Of a DNA stretch of 64,000 nucleotides, positions 1 through 7,080 are shown in pieces. Numbering within the stretch: position 1 is the stretch's first letter; the number at the start of each line of letters is the position of its first letter. The notes under the pieces are model-generated. The model made no database searches and was not told the origin of the DNA. It saw only the letters and a program-made list of their open reading frames with translations. The position numbers were made by a program, and so were the translations under genes. The DNA comes from Oscillospiraceae bacterium (GTDB taxonomy: Bacteria > Bacillota > Clostridia > Oscillospirales > Ruminococcaceae): positions 2,666,001 through 2,730,000 of the forward strand of contig CP107208.1 of NCBI GenBank assembly GCA_025758045.1. The letters run 5' to 3'.

Positions 1-77
1 AACTGAAGGTTCCCCATAAGGTTTGCGGCAAGTGTGGCTACTACAAAGGCCAGGAAGTCATCAAGAAAGAGGCGTAA
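1..77 (+). CDS. rpmF: 50S ribosomal protein L32, C-terminal part (5' end outside window)
   Basis: Only the last 24 codons are present, read from position 3 to the TAA at 75-77. The visible part has the L32 zinc-ribbon end: PHKVCGKCGYYKG with a CxxC pair, followed by EVIKKEA. L32 is a small protein of the large ribosomal subunit. An intrinsic terminator follows immediately. The short length limits certainty, but the CGxCGYYKG pattern is typical of the family. Confidence 0.85.
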   Translation, partial: LKVPHKVCGKCGYYKGQEVIKKEA

Positions 78-87
78 GTCTCTTGCG

Positions 88-118
88 TGGGGAGGGCGAT
101 GCCTTCCCCATTTTTTAT
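88..118 (+). terminator. Intrinsic terminator after rpmF
   Basis: A 10-bp stem with one G-U pair (88-97 with 101-110), a 3-base loop and then six T at 111-116. It ends the rpmF transcript. Confidence 0.85.
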
Positions 119-153
119 TGTTGTGTTATTTTTAACGAAAGGGGGCCTGCCGC

Positions 154-1503
154 ATGCCTTTGTATGTAACCAAGATCGACGAGGGATCACCCGCGCAAAA
201 GTTAGGGCTATCCTTAGGCTGTGCATTGCTGGCCGTTGACGGCCACCCCCTGAACGATGCGCTGGACTATCAGTTCTACACCACCCCGGCCGTATTCTCG
301 CTGGATGTATGCGAGAACGAGCAGCACCGTACCATCCAGGTGCAAAAAGGGGAGTATGAACCCTTAGGCTGCAACTTCAAGACCTATCTAGGCGATGAAA
401 AGCACAGCTGCTCCAACCATTGCATGTTCTGCTTCATCGACCAGCTGCCGCCCGGCATGCGCGCCCCGCTGTATTTTAAGGATGACGACGAGCGCCTGTC
501 CTTCCTGTTTGGCAACTATATTACGCTGACCAACCTGACGGACCACGAGATCGACCGCATCATCCAGATGCACATCAGCCCGATCTTCGTCTCGGTACAC
601 ACCACCAACCCGGAGCTGCGGGTGCGGATGCTGGCCAACAAACGCGGCGGCGAGGTATTAAAATACCTGCCCAAGCTGGCTACCGGCGGCATCGAGCTGA
701 ATTGTCAGCTGGTTCTCTGCCGCGGCATCAACGATGGCGACGAGCTGCGCCGCACATTGACCGACCTGCTGGCGCTGCGCCCCCAGGTGGGCAGTATCGC
801 CGCTGTGCCCGCCGGCGTCACTGACTACCGCGACAAACTGTACAAGCTTACGCCTTATGATAAGGAAAGCGCCGCTGCCACGCTGGACATTCTGGAAGAG
901 TTCAGCATGAAGTGCCGCGCCGAGTACGGCCGCAGCGTCATCTACCCCAGCGACGAATGGTACCTGACCGCCGAGCGGGAGATTCCCGCAGCGGAATTCT
1001 ACGACGAATTTGCCCAGTTGGAGGACGGCGTGGGCATGTGGCGGCAATACCATGATACTTTTTTAGAGGAACTGGAAAACTACCGCGGCCTGGTGCTGCC
1101 CCACAGCCTGGACGTTGTTACCGGCACGCTGGCCGCCCCGCTGATCGAAGATTGCGCCAACACACTGATGCAGCGTTACCCACAGGTGAAGATTGCTGTG
1201 CATGCCATCCGCAACGATTACTTCGGCGGCAATGTCAGCGTGGCGGGCCTTGTTACCGGCACCGACATCATCAAGCAGTGCAAAGACAACCTGCAAAGCG
1301 ATACGATTGCCGTGCCGGAAGTAATGCTGCGGGATGAAAAAGATCGTTTTCTCGATGATATTACACTGTCGCAGCTGGGCGAAGCCCTGGGCTGCCGCGC
1401 CATATGCATCCCCACCGACGGTGCCGGGTGCTGCCGCGCGTATTTAAGCTCACACAAGCGCAAGATCAAACTTATGAAGAAAGAGAAGAGGGAGGAAAGC
1501 TGA
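154..1503 (+). CDS. DUF512 family protein with PDZ and radical-SAM-like domain
   Basis: A 449-residue protein. Residues 1-60 look like a small PDZ domain (DEGSPAQKLGL...GCALLAVDG). Around residue 85-95 there is a cysteine cluster CSNHCMFCFIDQ, the CxxxCxxC arrangement of radical SAM enzymes and the hallmark of the DUF512 family. The C-terminal part contains a glycine/valine-rich stretch (VSVAGLVTG) typical of DUF512. The biochemical function of the family is not known to me. An AAAGGGGG ribosome binding site at 138-145 supports the ATG at 154. It lies one base upstream of der, a neighbourhood often seen in clostridia, so it probably shares that transcript. Confidence 0.85.
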   Translation: MPLYVTKIDEGSPAQKLGLSLGCALLAVDGHPLNDALDYQFYTTPAVFSLDVCENEQHRTIQVQKGEYEPLGCNFKTYLGDEKHSCSNHCMFCFIDQLPPGMRAPLYFKDDDERLSFLFGNYITLTNLTDHEIDRIIQMHISPIFVSVHTTNPELRVRMLANKRGGEVLKYLPKLATGGIELNCQLVLCRGINDGDELRRTLTDLLALRPQVGSIAAVPAGVTDYRDKLYKLTPYDKESAAATLDILEEFSMKCRAEYGRSVIYPSDEWYLTAEREIPAAEFYDEFAQLEDGVGMWRQYHDTFLEELENYRGLVLPHSLDVVTGTLAAPLIEDCANTLMQRYPQVKIAVHAIRNDYFGGNVSVAGLVTGTDIIKQCKDNLQSDTIAVPEVMLRDEKDRFLDDITLSQLGEALGCRAICIPTDGAGCCRAYLSSHKRKIKLMKKEKREES

Positions 1504-1504
1504 T

Positions 1505-2848
1505 ATGGCAAAACCGATCGTAGCCATTGTGGGCCGCCCCAACGTGGGCAAATCCACAATTTTCAATAAGCTGACCGGCCAGCGTCTCGCTATTGTCGAA
1601 GACACCCCCGGCGTTACCCGCGACCGTATTTTCTGTGACTGCGAATGGAGCGGTCACAAGTTCCTGCTGGTGGATACCGGCGGTATCGAGCCCCGCATCG
1701 ACGATGGCCTGCTGGCCCACATGCGTGAGCAGGCCCAGCTGGCCATCGATTCCGCCGATTGCATCGTCATGGTCACCGAGCTTTCTGCTGGCGTGACCCC
1801 GCAGGACCAGGACGTCGCCAGCATGCTGATGCGCAGCGGCAAGCCCGTAGTGCTGGCTGTCAACAAGTGCGACAAGGTCGGTGAGCCGCCTATGGAGCTG
1901 TACGATTTCTACAGCCTCGGCCTGGGCGAGCTGATCCCCGTTTCCGGCGTGCATGGCCACGGCACCGGCGACCTGCTGGACGCCGTCTGCGCTCATCTCA
2001 ACTTTGAGGAAGAACCTGAGGATGCCGACGACCGCATCACCGTTGCTGTCATCGGCCGCCCCAATGTGGGCAAATCCAGCCTCATCAACCACATCCTGGG
2101 CGAGAACCGCCTGATCGTGGCCAACGAGGCCGGCACCACCCGCGACGCCATCGACACGATGGTAGAGAACAAGTATGGCAAGTTCGTCTTTACCGATACC
2201 GCCGGCCTGCGCAAAAAGGGCAAGGTGGAAAGCGGCGTTGAGCGCTACAGCGTCCTGCGCAGCCTGGCCGCCGTTGAGCGCAGCCGCGTCTGCGTCATCA
2301 TGATCGACGCCACTGTCGGCTTTACCGAGCAGGACTCCAAGGTCGCCGGTTACGCCCACGAGCAGGGCAAGGCCTGCATCATCGCCGTCAACAAGTGGGA
2401 TGCTGTCGAGAAGGACAGCTACACCATGGATACCATGCGCAAAAAGCTGGAAGAGGATTTCAGCTTCATGTCCTATGCGCCCATCGTGTTCATCAGTGCC
2501 AAGACCGGTCAGCGCGTGGACAAGCTGTTTGAGACCATCCATTTTGTGGACATCCAGAACGGCACCCGCGTGCCCACCGGCGCCTTGAACGAGATGCTGG
2601 CCCGTGCCACCGCCAAGGTCCAGCCGCCGTCTGACAAGGGCAAGCGACTGAAGGTGTTCTATATCACCCAGATCTCCACCCGCCCGCCGACGTTCGTCTG
2701 CTTCGTCAACCAGAAAGCGCTGTTCCATTTCTCGTACCAGCGTTATCTGGAAAATCAGATCCGTGAGACCTTTGGCCTGACCGGCACGCCCATCCGCATG
2801 ATTACCCGTGAGCACGGCGACGGTTCTGCCAAGGCCGGAAAGGTGTAA
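1505..2848 (+). CDS. der: Ribosome biogenesis GTPase Der (EngA)
   Basis: Der is a double-domain GTPase needed for maturation of the 50S ribosomal subunit. The 447 residues are full length for the family. The first G domain begins with GRPNVGKST near residue 9 and has DTGG as switch II. The second begins with GRPNVGKSS near residue 186 and has DTAG. NKCD and NKWD motifs give guanine specificity, and a KH-like C-terminal domain follows. The gene starts one base after the stop of the DUF512 gene and plsY follows after 3 bp, so the three form one operon. Confidence 0.97.
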   Translation: MAKPIVAIVGRPNVGKSTIFNKLTGQRLAIVEDTPGVTRDRIFCDCEWSGHKFLLVDTGGIEPRIDDGLLAHMREQAQLAIDSADCIVMVTELSAGVTPQDQDVASMLMRSGKPVVLAVNKCDKVGEPPMELYDFYSLGLGELIPVSGVHGHGTGDLLDAVCAHLNFEEEPEDADDRITVAVIGRPNVGKSSLINHILGENRLIVANEAGTTRDAIDTMVENKYGKFVFTDTAGLRKKGKVESGVERYSVLRSLAAVERSRVCVIMIDATVGFTEQDSKVAGYAHEQGKACIIAVNKWDAVEKDSYTMDTMRKKLEEDFSFMSYAPIVFISAKTGQRVDKLFETIHFVDIQNGTRVPTGALNEMLARATAKVQPPSDKGKRLKVFYITQISTRPPTFVCFVNQKALFHFSYQRYLENQIRETFGLTGTPIRMITREHGDGSAKAGKV

Positions 2849-2851
2849 ATT

Positions 2852-3529
2852 ATGCTGCCAAATATTATTCTGGCCTGCGTGCTGACCGCACTGGGCGGGT
2901 ATCTCTTGGGCAGCATCCTGTTCGGCGTGCTGATCTCCAAGGTCATGTACAATGACGACGTGCGCGACCATGGCAGCGGTAACGCTGGCATGACCAACGT
3001 GCTGCGAACCTACGGCAAACTGCCCGCCGTGTTTACCACCATTGGCGACGTTGGCAAAAGCGTGGCCGCCGTCAACCTGGGCCGCTTCATTTTCGATGCC
3101 CTGCTTTCCGGCACAGGCGCTGCCTGGCAGAACCCGCTGGACCCTGTCTGTGGTGCGTATCTGGCCGCCATCTTCTGCATGATCGGCCACAGCCGCCCGA
3201 TCTTCTTCGGCTTCAAGGGCGGCAAGGGCGTGCTGGTTGGTGCCGGTGCAGCTTTGGCTACTGAGCCGCTGGTTTGTGCCATGTTGCTGGTCATCTTCCT
3301 GATCGAAGTTGCCATCACCCGCATCGTATCCCTGGGCAGCATCATCATTGCCGCTTTGTATCCCGTAGGCACCCTCATTAACCTGATTGCCTGCGGTGCG
3401 AACCTGCCTACCATCGTGTTCAGCACCGTATGCTGCGCCATCATGGCCGCCATGGTCATCTGGCTGCATCGCTCCAACATCGAACGCCTGAAAAACGGTA
3501 CCGAGTACCGCTTCGGCGAAAAGAAATAA
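2852..3529 (+). CDS. plsY: Acyl-phosphate:glycerol-3-phosphate acyltransferase PlsY
   Basis: PlsY is an integral membrane enzyme that transfers an acyl group from acyl-phosphate to glycerol-3-phosphate, the first step of phospholipid synthesis. The 225-residue protein has the family signatures GSGNAGMTNVLRTYG (around residue 41), a GHSRPIFFGFKGGKGV block (around residue 110) and five or more hydrophobic segments. It sits 3 bp after der and is followed by a terminator, so it is the last gene of this operon. Confidence 0.95.
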   Translation: MLPNIILACVLTALGGYLLGSILFGVLISKVMYNDDVRDHGSGNAGMTNVLRTYGKLPAVFTTIGDVGKSVAAVNLGRFIFDALLSGTGAAWQNPLDPVCGAYLAAIFCMIGHSRPIFFGFKGGKGVLVGAGAALATEPLVCAMLLVIFLIEVAITRIVSLGSIIIAALYPVGTLINLIACGANLPTIVFSTVCCAIMAAMVIWLHRSNIERLKNGTEYRFGEKK

Positions 3530-3540
3530 CCTTATAGCAA

Positions 3541-3578
3541 CCGTCCTTTATCTTTGCGGATAAGGGGCGGTTTTCTTG
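3541..3578 (+). terminator. Intrinsic terminator after plsY
   Basis: A 12-bp stem with two G-U pairs (3541-3552 with 3559-3570), a 6-base loop and TTTTCTT. It closes the DUF512-der-plsY operon. Confidence 0.85.
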
Positions 3579-3638
3579 TCTGTTTCTGTTGCATCGTGTC
3601 GAAGGCTGTGCTATCCTTCTATAAAAGGGGATGATACC

Positions 3639-3947
3639 ATGCCAACGCCGCAGGAAGTCTGGGCCATGCTGCAAGCCCACGAAGGGGAGACCTTTTACAC
3701 CGCCAAAGGTCTGCCGTTCCACTACCTGATCCACGGCAGGGAGCTGTTTGTGAACCGCAAAAACAAGTCCATCACCATTTCAACCGTTGCCAATGCCCTG
3801 GCCCGCATCAAGGCGCGGGAGGCTGCCGGGGAGGCAATCACCGGCCCCAAGAAGATCGGCTGCTACGGGGCCAGCTACCTTTACCCGGTGTTTTTACAAC
3901 TGGGCATCATCCATCTGCCGCAGACAAACGACGAACCACTGCAATAA
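3639..3947 (+). CDS. Small conserved-looking protein of unknown function
   Basis: A 102-residue soluble protein that I do not recognise. AAAAGGGG at 3623-3630 places the start at ATG 3639, although the frame stays open further upstream into the plsY terminator. The sequence is mixed alpha/beta without membrane segments. Its features are a basic FVNRKNKSIT stretch near the middle, a predicted helix (TVANALARIKAREA) and a hydrophobic end (SYLYPVFLQLGIIHL). A DNA-binding or adaptor role is possible but unsupported. It stands alone between two terminators. Confidence 0.75.
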   Translation: MPTPQEVWAMLQAHEGETFYTAKGLPFHYLIHGRELFVNRKNKSITISTVANALARIKAREAAGEAITGPKKIGCYGASYLYPVFLQLGIIHLPQTNDEPLQ

Positions 3948-3954
3948 ATTGCAG

Positions 3955-3991
3955 GCGCATAACAGGTTGCATAACTTGTTATGCGCTTTTT
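3955..3991 (+). terminator. Intrinsic terminator after the 102-residue protein gene
   Basis: A 13-bp stem with one G-U pair (3955-3967 with 3974-3986), a TGCATA loop and five T. Confidence 0.9.
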
Positions 3992-4064
3992 GCATGTTTT
4001 GTACAAAAATCGGCCAAAATGAGTAAAGCGTACAATTTTGCATCATACAAGTGAAAAATAACTG

Positions 4065-4093
4065 TTGAAAAATAAACTTTTTGGGTGTATACT
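4065..4093 (+). promoter_or_regulatory. SigA-type promoter of the ATP synthase operon
   Basis: TTGAAA at 4065-4070, a 17-bp spacer and TATACT at 4088-4093, about 35 bp before the first gene. Confidence 0.8.
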
Positions 4094-4127
4094 AAGGGCA
4101 TTATAAGGCATACGACGGGGGGTTGCT

Positions 4128-4394
4128 ATGAAAAACCTGTACCAGATCACCCGGCACCTCGTCTGGCTGACGCAGTTCGGGCTTTCTGTGGCGTTGCCGC
4201 CCGTGTTGTTTTTGCTGGGGGCCGTCTGGCTCAAGAACGAATTTGCACTGGGCGGCTGGGTCGTGCTGGTCGGTCTGCTGTTGGGACTGGCCGGCTCGGT
4301 AGGCAGCCTGCGCAGCAACTTAAAAAGCATCGACCGTGAGGGAAAAGAGGATACGCCCCGCACCCCACCGCCTATTTCCTTTAATAACCATTAA
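4128..4394 (+). CDS. AtpZ/AtpI-type small membrane protein of the ATP synthase operon
   Basis: An 88-residue protein with two hydrophobic segments (about residues 15-35 and 40-62), the layout of the ATPase gene 1 (AtpZ) family. Members precede F1Fo operons and have been linked to magnesium/calcium transport or to ring assembly. A GGGGGG stretch lies 6 bp before the ATG. The assignment rests mainly on size, topology and position as first gene of the operon. Confidence 0.7.
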   Translation: MKNLYQITRHLVWLTQFGLSVALPPVLFLLGAVWLKNEFALGGWVVLVGLLLGLAGSVGSLRSNLKSIDREGKEDTPRTPPPISFNNH

Positions 4395-4421
4395 ATTTAC
4401 TATTGCGAGGTGATCCCTACC

Positions 4422-4838
4422 ATGCAGAAAAATCGCGATGTACTGCGGCAGGTGGGCGGATTAGCCGTCGCCTTGCTGGTCTGCATTGCTGTTATGCTGG
4501 CAGTGTACGCGCTGCTGGGTCGGTTGGACCGCCTGGTCCTGCTGGGGGCCGTTTTCGGCTGGATCTTAGCCGTAGGCAACTTTTTATCTTTGAGCATTAC
4601 CGTTTCCAATGCGTTGGACCGTGCCGCCAACGGCGGCAGCCCGCAGAAAGCGCAGCTGGAGATCCAGACATCCAGCGTGGTGCGCCCGCTGGTGCTAGCG
4701 CTGATTTATATTGTACTTTTCCGTGCTAAAGTTTGTGACCCTGTCGCCGCCTTGCTGCCGCTTTTGTTCGCGCAGGTGGCGATCAAAGTACTGGAATTTT
4801 TCCGGAATGATAAAAAAGGCGGTGATACTGCACCATGA
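4422..4838 (+). CDS. atpI: ATP synthase subunit I (AtpI-like)
   Basis: A 138-residue protein with four hydrophobic helices and a short charged tail. This is the pattern of subunit I, an assembly factor thought to help the c ring form. GAGGTGAT at 4407-4414 points to the ATG at 4422; a GTG at 4410 is in frame but overlaps the binding site. The stop overlaps the atpB start (ATGA), so the two are translationally coupled. Confidence 0.75.
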   Translation: MQKNRDVLRQVGGLAVALLVCIAVMLAVYALLGRLDRLVLLGAVFGWILAVGNFLSLSITVSNALDRAANGGSPQKAQLEIQTSSVVRPLVLALIYIVLFRAKVCDPVAALLPLLFAQVAIKVLEFFRNDKKGGDTAP

Positions 4839-5698
4839 ATGGCCCTAAGATCTACTTTACGATTCCGATCCTGGGCGGCATCCCCATCACGCAGACCGCG
4901 GCATCCTCGTTTGTGGTTATGCTGATCCTTTGCATCGCAGGCATTGTACTGGGGCGCAACCTGCAAAAGCGGCCCGGCCGCCGCCAGGTGTTAGTGGAAA
5001 AAGGTGTTTCCATGCTCTACGGCATGGTCGAGGACACCATGGGCAAGCACAACGCTTACTGGACGCCCTATATCGGCGCGCTGTTCCTGTCGTCGCTGTT
5101 TGGTACACTCATCGGTATGACCGGCATCCTGCGCTCGGCCACGGCGGATCTTTCCACCACCGTCACCTGGGCGCTGATGACCAGCGTGATTTGCTGGGGC
5201 TGCTCCATCAAGCAGAATGGCTTCCTTGGCTGGCTGAAAGGCTTTACCGAGCCCGTCGCTGTCATGACCCCGATGAATATTATCTCCGAGATCGCACAGC
5301 CCGTTTCGATGGCGTTCCGTCACTTTGGCAACATTGCCGGCGGCGGCGTGCTGACAAGTCTGCTCTACTCCGCGCTGGCGGCCTGCTCGGCCATGGTGCT
5401 GGGGCTGGTGGGCAAAAGCTTTATCGCCGGTGCTGTGGTGCTGGTGCTGGGCATCATTTTGCTGGTGCTGGGCATCAAAAACCAAAAGATGGCCAAAAAT
5501 ATTTTTGGCATCGTGTTTTCCGTGACCGGCCTGCTGGGCATTTTAAGCTTGACCGGCGTGCCGTATCTGGAAGTCGGTATTCCCGGCATCCTCAGCCTTT
5601 ATTTTGATGTATTCTCTGGTGGTGTTCAGGCCTTGGTTTTCAGCCTGCTGACGATGGTTTACATCGGCAATGCCTGTCCGCCGCCGGAGGAAGTATAA
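4835..5698 (+). CDS. atpB: F1Fo ATP synthase subunit a
   Basis: Subunit a forms the ion half-channels that feed the rotating c ring. The 287-residue protein has several transmembrane helices. The family signature lies around residues 150-170: EIAQPVSMAFRHFGNI, where the arginine is the essential stator residue facing the c-ring carboxylate. It overlaps atpI by 4 bp. The protein is somewhat longer than usual because of an extra hydrophobic stretch at about residues 195-245, which is rich in Leu, Val and Gly. Confidence 0.95.
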   Translation: MNGPKIYFTIPILGGIPITQTAASSFVVMLILCIAGIVLGRNLQKRPGRRQVLVEKGVSMLYGMVEDTMGKHNAYWTPYIGALFLSSLFGTLIGMTGILRSATADLSTTVTWALMTSVICWGCSIKQNGFLGWLKGFTEPVAVMTPMNIISEIAQPVSMAFRHFGNIAGGGVLTSLLYSALAACSAMVLGLVGKSFIAGAVVLVLGIILLVLGIKNQKMAKNIFGIVFSVTGLLGILSLTGVPYLEVGIPGILSLYFDVFSGGVQALVFSLLTMVYIGNACPPPEEV

Positions 5699-5735
5699 AC
5701 CAAAAAACAAATTTTTATAACAGGAGGAAACTTCT

Positions 5736-5975
5736 ATGGAAACAGCAATCATCAAAGCCGCCTGCGCGATCGGTGCAGGTCTCTGCATGGGTATCGGCGC
5801 TATCGGCCCCGCACTTGGTGAGGGCAACGCCGTTGGCAAAGCGCTGGAAGGCATGGCCCGCCAGCCCGAAATGGCCAACACCCTGCGTACCAACATGATT
5901 CTGGGCTGCGCCATCACCGAGTCGACCGGTATCTACTCTCTGGTCGTTGCACTGGTTCTGCTGTTCATTTTCTAA
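5736..5975 (+). CDS. atpE: F1Fo ATP synthase subunit c, with two-carboxylate ion site
   Basis: A 79-residue hairpin of two transmembrane helices joined by the polar loop ARQP (residues 41-44). The ion-binding carboxylate of helix 2 is Glu62, within ITESTGIYSL, which matches the sodium-type ES/T-x-x-Y pattern of Propionigenium modestum. At the helix 1 position where that species has Gln32, this protein has Glu29 (GPALGEGNA). Such a second carboxylate is known from the sodium-driven Fusobacterium nucleatum c ring. A strong AGGAGG lies 8-9 bp before the ATG, consistent with the many copies needed per complex. Confidence 0.96.
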   Translation: METAIIKAACAIGAGLCMGIGAIGPALGEGNAVGKALEGMARQPEMANTLRTNMILGCAITESTGIYSLVVALVLLFIF

Positions 5976-6006
5976 GAAGGTCTGACACGAAAGGAGGGGA
6001 CGACCC

Positions 6007-6513
6007 ATGACAGGCTTTGAAAGTTTTGTCGGCGTCAACCCATGGACTGCGCTGTTCACCTTCTGCAATATGCTCATCACTTTTTCCGTGCTGAAGCATT
6101 TCCTGTTCAAGCCGGTCAAAAAGATGATCGACGACCGCCAGCAGGAAATTGATACGATGTACGCCGACGCGGACGCTGCCAAGCAAAAGGCGGCTGCCCT
6201 GGAGCAGGAGTATCAGGCTCATCTGCAAAGCATCAAGGCCGAGCGCGATTCGCTGCTGCGGGATGCCACCGTGCGTGCCCAAAAGCGGGAAGAGGACATC
6301 CTCAACGAAGCCCGCAGCGAGGCCGCGTCCATCCGTGCGGCAGCCGAGGCCGATATTGCGCAGGAGCGTAAGAAAGCTGTGAACGACCTGAAGAACGAGA
6401 TTGGCGGCATGGCCGTGGAGATCGCCGGTAAGGTGGTCGAACGCGAGATCAACGAAGCCGATCATCAGGCCCTGATCGATGAATTTATTCGGAATGTGGG
6501 GGATGCCTCGTGA
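6007..6513 (+). CDS. atpF: F1Fo ATP synthase subunit b
   Basis: Subunit b is the peripheral stalk that holds F1 to the membrane. The 168 residues consist of an N-terminal membrane helix (about 12-32) followed by a long, charged, alanine- and glutamate-rich coiled coil. The length and the position between atpE and atpH are standard. The end overlaps the GTG start of atpH by 4 bp. Confidence 0.95.
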   Translation: MTGFESFVGVNPWTALFTFCNMLITFSVLKHFLFKPVKKMIDDRQQEIDTMYADADAAKQKAAALEQEYQAHLQSIKAERDSLLRDATVRAQKREEDILNEARSEAASIRAAAEADIAQERKKAVNDLKNEIGGMAVEIAGKVVEREINEADHQALIDEFIRNVGDAS

Positions 6514-7046
6514 CCGAACTTGCCAAACGCTACGGCGGCAGCCTGTACGATCTGGCGGCAGAAGAGCAGCTGACTGATCAGCTGTTGGCGGAGCTGGATG
6601 TGGCCTTGGATTGCTTTAACCAGGAGCCTGCCTACCTGCGCCTTCTTTCCACCCCCGGCGTACCGAAGAAAGAACGCTGCGCGCTTCTTGACAAGGCTTT
6701 TGCCGAAGCGCACCCGTACCTGGTAAATTTTTTAAAGCTGCTGTGCGAGGAAAACCTGCTGGCAGAACTGCCCGGCTGTGTCCGCGCCTACCGTGACCGC
6801 TACAATGTCGACCACGGCATTATCGAAGTAACCGTTGTGTCTGCCGTACCGCTGAACGACACCTCCCGCGAGAAGCTGCTTGCCAAACTGCAGGAGATGA
6901 CCGGCAAAACGGTACGCCTGACCGCCAAGGTCGATCCTTCGATTTTGGGCGGCCTGCGCCTGGACCTGAACGGCACCCGTCTGGACGGCACAGTACAGCG
7001 CCGCCTGGAACGTCTGCGCGACAGCATCGGCAGCGTCGTACTTTAA
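6510..7046 (+). CDS. atpH: F1Fo ATP synthase subunit delta
   Basis: Subunit delta joins the peripheral stalk to the top of F1. The 178 residues match the family: an N-terminal helical domain starting LAKRYGGSLYDLA and a C-terminal block with VDPSILGGLRLDL, the conserved OSCP/delta signature. The start is GTG at 6510, overlapping the atpF stop (GTGA), so coupling is likely. Confidence 0.95.
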   Translation: MTELAKRYGGSLYDLAAEEQLTDQLLAELDVALDCFNQEPAYLRLLSTPGVPKKERCALLDKAFAEAHPYLVNFLKLLCEENLLAELPGCVRAYRDRYNVDHGIIEVTVVSAVPLNDTSREKLLAKLQEMTGKTVRLTAKVDPSILGGLRLDLNGTRLDGTVQRRLERLRDSIGSVVL

Positions 7047-7052
7047 TTAAGA

Positions 7053-7074
7053 TGTAAAAGCACCTCATTTTACA
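7053..7074 (+). other. AT-rich hairpin between atpH and atpA
   Basis: TGTAAAA at 7053-7059 can pair with TTTTACA at 7068-7074. The 8-base loop GCACCTCA contains CACCTC, which resembles the anti-Shine-Dalgarno. It occupies the place where a ribosome binding site for atpA would be expected. Confidence 0.45.
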
Positions 7075-7080
7075 GATTGT

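Noticed and set aside
1472..3469. A very long open frame on the minus strand opposite der and plsY
   Set aside because: It is antisense to two well-supported genes and arises from the GC-rich codon pattern. The protein is rich in His, Gln, Asp and Gly, without any domain or binding site.
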